The notes under the pieces are model-generated. The model made no database searches and was not told where the DNA came from. It saw nothing but the letters and a program-made list of their open reading frames with translations. DNA of 64,000 nucleotides from Hygrophila difformis (Eukaryota > Streptophyta > Magnoliopsida > Lamiales > Acanthaceae). Below, piece after piece: positions 56,754 to 64,000 of the stretch. Where the stretch lies: contig JAOANR010000008.1 of NCBI GenBank assembly GCA_030278955.1, positions 45,120,055 through 45,184,054 on the forward strand, written 5' to 3'. The position numbers were made by a program, and so were the translations under genes. Each line of letters starts with the position of its first letter. The stretch's first letter is position 1.

Positions 56754-57212
56754 CTAAAGCAAGTAATCCGGGGAGTAGCCGAGCATCCTACGATCGGCCT
56801 CAATCTCCTCGTCAGTGTCCAGAGGCAGTGGAGGGTTCTCCATGACCTCCTCGGGATCCTCGTCTACAATGTTGATAAACTCATCCGGGTCAAATTCCTC
56901 CTCTTCTTCCATCTCTGGCTCAGGGTTGAGCTGGTTTTGCAGCCCAACTATTACCTCCTCCAAAGCAAATATGCGTCCCTGCAACATGTGCACATGGTGA
57001 CGGCAATCCTCAAACTCAGCTGACAGAGCGTCGTGGCGTGCGACAATCTGGTTAGTCCTAATAGTCATCGCATCCATCCTCTCTTCCATTGCCACAATCC
57101 TATTCCTATCATTCGCGGCATCCCTAGTAATGTGGCGAAGCTCATGCGTGATATCGGACATAGAGCATAACAAGCGCATGATAGAGTCTTGGGTCGGCCA
57201 TCTAACATGCAA
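56754..57212 (-). CDS. Leader ORF of A2, 152-residue coiled-coil acidic protein
   Basis: A complete frame from ATG at 57212 to TAG at 56754 lies between the primer site and gag. After MHVRWPTQDS come about 80 residues of heptad-like pattern (ELRHITRDAANDRNRIVAME, HDALSAEFEDCRHHVHML, ALEEVIVGLQNQL), then an acidic tail (EMEEEEEFDPDEF, DTDEEIEADRR). No family is recognised. Copy A1 retains nearly all of it despite its own gag-pol decay. It could be a real accessory protein of this lineage, or a captured fragment. Position and conservation argue for a function; there is no direct evidence. Confidence 0.6.
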   Translation of the reverse strand: MHVRWPTQDSIMRLLCSMSDITHELRHITRDAANDRNRIVAMEERMDAMTIRTNQIVARHDALSAEFEDCRHHVHMLQGRIFALEEVIVGLQNQLNPEPEMEEEEEFDPDEFINIVDEDPEEVMENPPLPLDTDEEIEADRRMLGYSPDYLL

Positions 57213-57470
57213 ATTTTTACATTAAGGGATTTGCCACATAAAAATAATAATTTCGTTAATGCACATGATTCCCTCCCAAAATAGTACTAATTTTAAGACT
57301 TGTCGAATTTTCGAGATATACTTTTCCATGGGTTTTAAAAAATAAAAACTTTTCCATGAGATATACTAATTCCTTTTTCCATGGAAATAATACTCAAAAT
57401 GCTTAAAAATAATATTGAATAATTTGGGCCTCTATAGTGGGCCGAAAAATAATAGCTTTAAAATCTTCGG
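57213..57470. other. A2 5' leader
   Basis: Untranslated, with a local duplication around TTTTCCATG/GAGATATACT compared with A1. No gene is seen. Confidence 0.55.
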
Positions 57471-57482
57471 GCTCTGATACCA
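57471..57482 (-). other. Primer binding site of A2 (tRNA-iMet)
   Basis: The minus strand reads TGGTATCAGAGC, three nucleotides inside LTR 3. Confidence 0.85.
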
Positions 57483-57485
57483 CTT

Positions 57486-60043
57486 TGTAACACCCCGGAT
57501 TCGATCACCCAGGCCAGGGCATTACCGCCACACCTTTCTAAACAAGACACGAACCAAGTCGAGCTTATCCAGAAAAATGCTAAGGCTAAGTTGTACCAAA
57601 TTTCAAAACAATTTAAAATCCATTCAAATGTGCCCGAAGTAAAATCAATTCAGAGTATCACATGCATAAACTAAGTAATAGCAGTGCGGAAGCAAAATAG
57701 GGCCAAACAGACGGCCAAAAACCAAAGTTCAACGTTCCAAGTCCAATACGAGAAATTTAAAGTAAAATAAATGCGACAAGTTATTTCTTCGAAAAATCCC
57801 ATCCCGTCGTGCCATGACTTACTCTGCGAAAAATGGAAAACAACAAATTATTAGTACAAACGCTACTGCGTAAGTTAATGTATAGCATAACAAAATTTAA
57901 AGTTTTTAGAAGAGTAATAAAAGATAGGAATTTAATCTCTAAAATAAGCGAGAAAAATAATTTACGGAAATTCTTTCACTTTACCAATTACACCATTACC
58001 AATGCTCATTTTGATCGAGGAAACCAAATATGACCTTGGGGACTTACACCCACAAGGCCTCCATTAATACGATTCTAGGCCTAAGCCCTTTCGAATCAAC
58101 CCACCTCTGGGACTCGTACCCACGAGGGATGTGAAAGCAGTGACCCTATACAGACCGCTCCGGAGCCCTAGACAACCCATACGGATACATCTAGGAGTAT
58201 AGACTCTTACTAACACGAAACCACAATATCATATGCGCCGTTTTGGCCACACAAAAAGAGGGGGCGGCCCAACGAGCTCACGCCAAGTGCACTTACCCTC
58301 TAAAACGTCGGGCATCCCACTCGATCAAAACTTACAAAGTTTAAAAGTCATAATTTCACACTTTACAATACCACATAATTCCAGATATCATATGTTTTCA
58401 AAAACGAGTGTCAATCGACTCGTACATCATCAAAATACATAAGTGCAATTTTACCGACAAAGAATCGCCACTGGCAGTTTCAGAAATCGAATTTGGAAAC
58501 TTAGTAAAACATTTTCAAAAATTCCGAAATTTTTACAGGAGTTAGAAAACTCCCAAATGAACTTTTTACATAGAAATAAGCTACTTCCAAATCGGACTCT
58601 AAGTGGCTTAAAAAAATCATTTCAGAATTCATTTTTCAAAGCATAGGAGTTTACTGTCTACTTCGACCACAGTTCCTTTAGAAAATCATAACAATTCCAA
58701 CCGTGATTCAAAAATTCTGAAATTTTACAGAGATAAACTAGACACATAAACGAACAACTTTCATGAAGAAAATAACCATAAAAAATGATCGTAACTAGGA
58801 GTAATACGAACAACAAAATCTGTCTACACCATGATATTAAAACTGTCATCATAAACTCAGAAAATACCAGATGCTTTTTCGTCGCCCAAATCATGTCCAA
58901 AAATTATGAAAATTTACTGAGATCATCTTTAAAGTGTTAGGAATATTTTTCATTAGAAAAGTTTTTCCAAAAACGAACGGATCTAGGCGAACAAGGATGA
59001 ACAAAAGAAACTATCCTGAAGAAACCCTAAATCACAGATTTGACAAGGAATGGAATTCGAGTTGTTTCTCCATGAATACTCAACCAAAAACTCTAAAATT
59101 TGAAAGGCACAACACTAACTTACTTGGTAAGAGATTAAGATCGAAAACTCCTTTGGTGGTTGCTTGGAAATCGGCCAAAACAGTCCCCACGAATACTCCT
59201 TCAACCGAATGACCCTATTTGAGAGACGTAGAAGAAGTTTCCTAATGAGAAGAGAAAAGATCCGAGTTTAAGGACTAGGAATGAACTAGAGGCCTTACCA
59301 ACACTTGAGGAATGGCTTGGGATTCCTTGGATTCGTCCAACACTCCTTGGAATGGATGAACTCTCAACACAACTCACCTAACACTCAAAGGAATGTTGAT
59401 TTTCGGATTAGATGTTTTGGTGGAGTGTTTAGGCTGATTTTGTATAGATTAAGGAGGTAATGCAGTCCCAATGGTTGCCTTAATGTACCTGGGAAAGCCA
59501 CAAAAGGTTTATGATGGTCAAGCTCGAAATTGGAGCCACCAACCTCTATTCAAACCCCCTACACAATCAAGGTTCATCTTATCCACTTAAGTTCATGTAT
59601 CCTCCACACTTTCAACTATGTAGATGTTCTAGAAGCTTCTAAATTCGTCCAAATGGAGTCCCAATACACCCCCAAAGTCTGAGACAAGCTTGTGGCTCGA
59701 TTCCATGAACCAAGCTCGACTTAATGGCTCCAATACGCATGAAACGCGTAGCAGCATTTCAAAACGCTGCTACTGAGGTGCGCGCCACCGCGCGACCACC
59801 GCGCCACCACCAGGCTGCGGCCTTTCTCTCCCCCCCTTTTTTTTTTTTAAAATATGTTTTTTAATTTCTAAAAATCATACATGGATTATCCATGATTGTT
59901 GGATAATCCGATAACTCTCTTCGAGTTGCTATCGTCCGAAAAATGTTTAATTCCGCTCTCTCGAAATTATTTCGGTTGCGATAGTTAATCCAATTAAGTA
60001 ATTTTCGGATTTAATACTCGATGTTGATTTCTCGGGTATTACA
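57486..60043 (-). repeat. Array A, LTR 3 (shared by copies A2 and A3)
   Basis: This 2558-bp LTR has the primer site on its left and a polypurine tract on its right (60044 onward), so it joins two internal regions. Its GC-rich hairpin has lost the left arm compared with LTR 1. Confidence 0.9.
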
Positions 60044-62257
60044 GTCTACCCCCCTTAGAAATCAACTTCGTCCTCGAAGTTGGGTCGTACTTCGGAAAAT
60101 AATTGGCACAAAGAAATTATTGAGGCTTGTAATTTAAAATTCTTACCTCGTATGCGACGACTCTCGTGCGGGGTGTCACATCCTCTCCCCCTTAGGACTG
60201 CAGTTATGCCTCCATAACTGCTCCTGAGTCGCTTTGGAAAAGTTTGGGATATTTCTGCTTCATATCCGCCTCCAATTCCCACGTCGCTTCCTCAGTGCCA
60301 TGATTTGACCATAAGACCTTCACCATCTTCACAGTCTTGTTCCTTGTGACCCTTTCCTTGACATCAAGTATCTCGATCGGATACTCCTCGTATGTCAGGT
60401 CGTCATCTAGCTCAATCACGCCGGGTTGCAAAACATGAGTTGGGTCGTGCACGTATTTCTTCAATTGAGAAACGTGAAATACGTTGTGCACTCGCGACAA
60501 TTTTGGTGGAAGTGCCAAACGATAAGCCAAGGTACCTACGCGATCCAGAATCTCGTACGGACCGATGTAGCGAGGACTCAGCTTTCCTCGTTTACCGAAT
60601 CGCATCACACCCTTCATGGGCGACACTTTCAGCATGACCTTGTCTCCCACCTCAAATTCCAACTCTTGCCGCCTAGTGTCGGCGTAACTCTTCTGCCTGT
60701 CTTGTGCGGCCTTCATTTTCTGTTGAACCACCTTGATTTTCTGTTCATATCCTCAATGAGTTGCGGTTCAACAACTATCGAATTATCATCTTTCGTCCAG
60801 CACAACGGACTGCGGCACTTTTGTCCATAAAGCGCTTCGAACGGTGCCATGCCAATGCTAGCGTGATGACTGTTGTTGTACGAGAATTCAATCAACGGCA
60901 AGTGGTCTTCCCAACTTCCGTTGAATTCGAGTACGCACGCTCTTAGCATGTCCTCAAGCGTCTGAATCGTGCGCTCAGTCTGACCGTCCGTCATTGGATG
61001 AAATGCTGTACTCATCTTGATTTGGGTTCCTAGGGCTTCTTGTAGTTTAGTCCAGAAGTTGGAGACGAACCTACTATCTCGGTCTGAGATAATATCGTGC
61101 GGTACTCCATTCCTTCGGACCACGTTCTCGATGTATGCCTTAGCTAGTTGATCCATCGACCAATTTTCCTTCATTGGTACGAAAATGGCGGTCTTTGTTA
61201 ACCGATCAACTATTACCCAAATTTTATTCATTCCTCGGGGAGATCTTGGTAACCCCGCAACAAAATCCATGGAGATGCTGTCCCATTTCCAGCTTGGGAT
61301 CTCCAATGGCTTTACCAACCCTAGTGGCTTTTGCCTCACTGCCTTCACCTTCTGGCAGGTTATGCACTTAGCCACAAAGTCGGCGACATCCTTCTTCATC
61401 CACGGCCACCAGTAGATTTTCATTAAGTCCTTGTACAACTTATCCCCACCAGGGTGGACTGAATAAGGTGTACTGTGGCCTTCTTCCATGAGTTTTCTCT
61501 TCAGTTCCTCGCACTTATGAGGAACGCACATCTTCCTTTAAAACGAATACTTCCGTCCTCATGGATCGTGAATCCTACCGCCTTTCCCTCACCTAACTTT
61601 TCTTTGATTCTCTGGAGATTCTCGTCGTCCGGTTGGGCTTCTCGAATCTCGTCAAATACGGTAGATTCAAATGTTATGGCGTTCACTGTCTCTACCACGG
61701 TCCCATAATGGACTAGTTCAGTATCCAACTTAGCTAGGTCCATATACAGTCCCGAAGGTAGAATGAGTGTGTTCGCCGTGTGCCTCGTCTTGCGACTCAA
61801 CGCATCCGCAACGACGTTCGCCTTGCCTTCATGGTAGGCTATATCCAGATCGTAATCCTTGATCAGCTAGAGCCATCTCCTCTGCCTCATATTTAACTCT
61901 TTCTGAGTAAATATATACTTGAGGCTCTTGTGATCTGTAAACATCCGGCAAGTTCGTCCATATAGGTAGTGTCGCCAGATCTTAAGAGCGAACACTACCG
62001 CTGCTAGTTCCAGATCATGTGTTGGGTAGTTTCCTTCGTGTGGCTTGAGTTGCCTTGATGCATAAGCAATCACCCTTTGGTTTTGCATTAGCACACAACC
62101 AAGACCTTCTTTCGAGGCGTCGCTGTACACCTCATAATCCTCAGTTTCTGATGGCAATGCCAAGACCGGTGCTGATGTGAGTCTCCCCTTAAGCTCACGG
62201 AATGACTGCTCACACTCAGCTGACCATTCAAACCTCAATCCTTTCTTCAGCAATTGA
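60044..62257 (-). pseudogene. Copy A3, partial pol, truncated in RNase H
   Basis: Reading leftwards from 62257: the RNase H part ([31 protein letters not shown]), the integrase HHCC and core ([25 protein letters not shown]), the linker and the chromodomain, ending at 60204. Lesions: TAG for Glu at 61867-61869, a 1-bp loss near 61530, and a 1-bp loss near 60738. It retains the Trp codon at 61409-61411 that is TAG in both A1 and A2. Everything upstream (gag, protease, RT, 5' LTR) is missing; the break is at about 62257. Confidence 0.88.
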
Positions 62258-62269
62258 GTCTCCCCTTAA
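62256..62269. repeat. 14-bp templated filler at the A3/E junction
   Basis: GAGTCTCCCCTTAA at the breakpoint is an exact copy of 62179-62192, 77 bp to the left in A3. Left of it is A3 pol, right of it is LTR sequence not found in A. It is a footprint of end joining with template switching. Confidence 0.65.
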
Positions 62270-62489
62270 AATTCGTTTCTTTCTTGAATTTAATTCCAAT
62301 TCTTTTGGAATTAATCCATGGAATATCTTCGGGCTTCTTTTCCCTCTTTCATTCCATTTTGAATTTATCGGTAATTCATTTCCGAGCAATAATGAATTAT
62401 TTTCTTCTTCTCGGAAATATTTAGGCCTTGATCGGATTAAGGAATAAATTTTATTCCTTTGGACGTCGGTAAAAATCCCAGGTATTACA
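62270..62489 (-). repeat. Remaining end of an E LTR
   Basis: This ends CCCAGGTATTACA and is followed by GTCTACCCCCCTTA (polypurine tract) and a Tekay-type gag. It is therefore the beginning, in element sense, of a gag-only element's 3' LTR. It is most simply the rest of the LTR cut at 7973. Confidence 0.6.
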
Positions 62490-62826
62490 GTCTACCCCCC
62501 TTAAGAATCAACTTCGTCCCCGAAGTTGGGTGTTAGCTTCTCGCGAGCTTGGAACCAAGGTCCTTTCTATTTTGTACTATTGTTTGATTGCGTGATTGCA
62601 TCATTATGTGTTGTTGTTGTTGATATTGTTTTGTATTATTTTATTATATCGTTTGACTGAACCCAGAATTGAAATTTCCAAGTTGCCTACGTACACCGTG
62701 AAGGGATCAATTAATTACGTAGTTCAAAACAATTTTGAATTTGTTTATTTATTGATTTGGGATACATAATATTCGGGTTGTTACATCCTCTCTCCCTTAG
62801 GACTTCAGTTATGTCCCCATAACTGC
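62490..62826. other. E polypurine tract and 3' untranslated region
   Basis: The tract at 62490-62504 abuts the LTR. The following sequence (ACTTCGTCCCCGAAGTTGGG, CTGCCTATTCA) parallels 42124-42391 in B. Non-coding. Confidence 0.65.
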
Positions 62827-63937
62827 CTATTCATTATTCTCAAGAAGGTTCGGGTTTTGATCTTGTTTCTTGTCACCCTCTCCTTGCTGAAGGTTCATCA
62901 GATCTACTCTCTTTTCGATCCCCTCCTCTGGCGTTCGACATCCCCTAGCCTTGTGACCAAACTTGCCGCATTTATAGCAGGCTCCAGGCTTCGGGCACCG
63001 GCGCACCAGATGTGCATGGTTGCATCGTGGGCAGCGTGGTATGAACGCACCACGGTTGTCATCTCCTTCATTGTCGAGACCTTTATTTTCTTTCCCCCAG
63101 GACCCATTGCCTTTCCTAGAGTTGTTATTTTTGTCTTTCCAATCCTTATTCTCAAGTCCTTGCGAGTCCTTGCTCGACTCACCATTTTCCTTACGTTTCA
63201 GTTGCTGGATTCGAGCAATCGCTACAGCGCGATCATAAATTGTCTGCAGGTTCGTGAATTGTCTTACTGCAAGTATCTCCCGGATACTAAGGTTCAGACC
63301 CATCTCGAGTTTCTGAGCCTTGTCAGAATCGGTTGGTACTATCCTCGTAGCAAATCGTACTAGCTCCTTGAATTTGGTGTAGTACTCTTGCACCGTTTGT
63401 GCACCTTGCTTTAGGTTGATGAATTCCTCGTATTTCGCAGTCTTGGTGCTCAGTGGGTAGAATCTTTCTCTCAAGGCTCCCTTAAGTCCTTCCCAGGTGT
63501 AGGCTTCTTCATCTTCCTGTGAATTCGTTTGAAGGTTTCGCCACCACTCATCGGCTTTGCTTCCTAAGTAGTAGGTTGCTACACGTATCTTCTCCTCGTC
63601 GGGGCATTTGATGGCGTCCAAAAGTTTATCAAAGGTACGGATCCAACCCACTAGTTTGGCGGGATCTTCCTCCCCATCATAGTGTGGTGGTTGATAGGGA
63701 TTTACCAAAGCTAGATAGTTGTCTCGAGCTACTGGCGAGATATTGCCGCTTGTGCTCTGTGCACCTCGGCGTTTCCTAATGCTACGAGTACTTCTTCTAC
63801 CGTTCATCCATGTTGTTGGGAATAGGAGGCGCTCGATCTCCTATGTTCGGAGGAATCTCATTGTTGTTAGGTGCGTTTGGGAGGTCAGTGTCAGTGCTGT
63901 TTAGGCTTACCTTCCTCGACTTTCTCCTAGGTGCCAT
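62827..63937 (-). pseudogene. Gag of E, frameshifted near its start
   Basis: ATG at 63937 (MAPRRKSRK) matches the start of B's gag, but the frame hits a stop after about 46 codons; compared with B a short deletion of about 10 bp lies near 63800. Further on the frame is open: [58 protein letters not shown], and two CCHC knuckles (CPRCNHAHLVRRC, CYKCGKFGHKARGC). It stops at 62827 without a protease, as in B. So E is also gag-only, and its 5' LTR lies beyond the window. Confidence 0.83.
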
Positions 63938-64000
63938 TTTCAGTTATTAAGCACGCGAAGATGAGTTTCTAAGTGATCAAGATCTAAGACTAAGGCGAAG
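63938..64000. other. E leader, truncated by window edge
   Basis: Short non-coding sequence upstream of the E gag. The primer site and 5' LTR would lie further right. Confidence 0.5.

Overview
The window is nuclear DNA of a flowering plant, very probably a eudicot; I cannot name the species. The signs are Tekay/Del and Athila Ty3-gypsy retrotransposons with tRNA-iMet and tRNA-Asp primer sites, a 5'-truncated plant LINE, a Stowaway-like MITE, and F-box genes with GT-AG introns. About 92% of the window (5274 to the right edge) is one nest of LTR retrotransposons. No ordinary host gene is seen outside them. Positions 29370-29869 are 500 Ns.

Layout. 1-5273 is AT-rich DNA with a MITE (1140-1440), a fragment resembling a gypsy LTR (2079-2660) and a LINE tail with a 16-bp target duplication (2677-3051). 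At 5274 an outer element, E, begins. It is on the minus strand, gag-only and TR-GAG-like. Its LTR is cut at 7973 and appears to resume at about 62270; its broken gag follows at 62827-63937 and the element runs off the window. Into E's LTR went a tandem array, A, of minus-strand Tekay-type chromovirus: LTR 7974-10543, internal 1, LTR 16397-18965, internal 2, LTR 57486-60043, internal 3 (truncated at about 62257). Internal 2 is split by a plus-strand Athila-type giant, C (19404-52070, TSD AAATA, LTRs of about 3.3 kb). C is itself split by B (39714-46606), a minus-strand gag-only element of the same family type as E.

The unusual object is C. Without B it is about 25.8 kb. It carries a damaged gag, an open 1480-residue protease-RT-RNase H-integrase frame whose second integrase catalytic Asp reads Glu, and then, before its 3' LTR, about 20 kb of extra sequence (about 13 kb without B). 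That extra part holds five paralogous F-box genes or pseudogenes in sense orientation (29353-35637), twin hairpins resembling the element's own polypurine tract (35791-35917), a 1121-codon ORF of unknown function (35970-39335), and a gene resembling the 'putative plant transposon protein' family that B interrupts (39299-47654).

The first three F-box units each begin with a 17-nt coding exon ending in CC, followed by a phase-matched intron. Units 4 and 5 have phase-matched acceptors but no visible first exon of their own. This raises the possibility of alternative terminal exons fed by one promoter. A and its gag-only relatives B and E share LTR ends, PBS and PPT, so A-type polyproteins may mobilise B and E in trans; that is inference.
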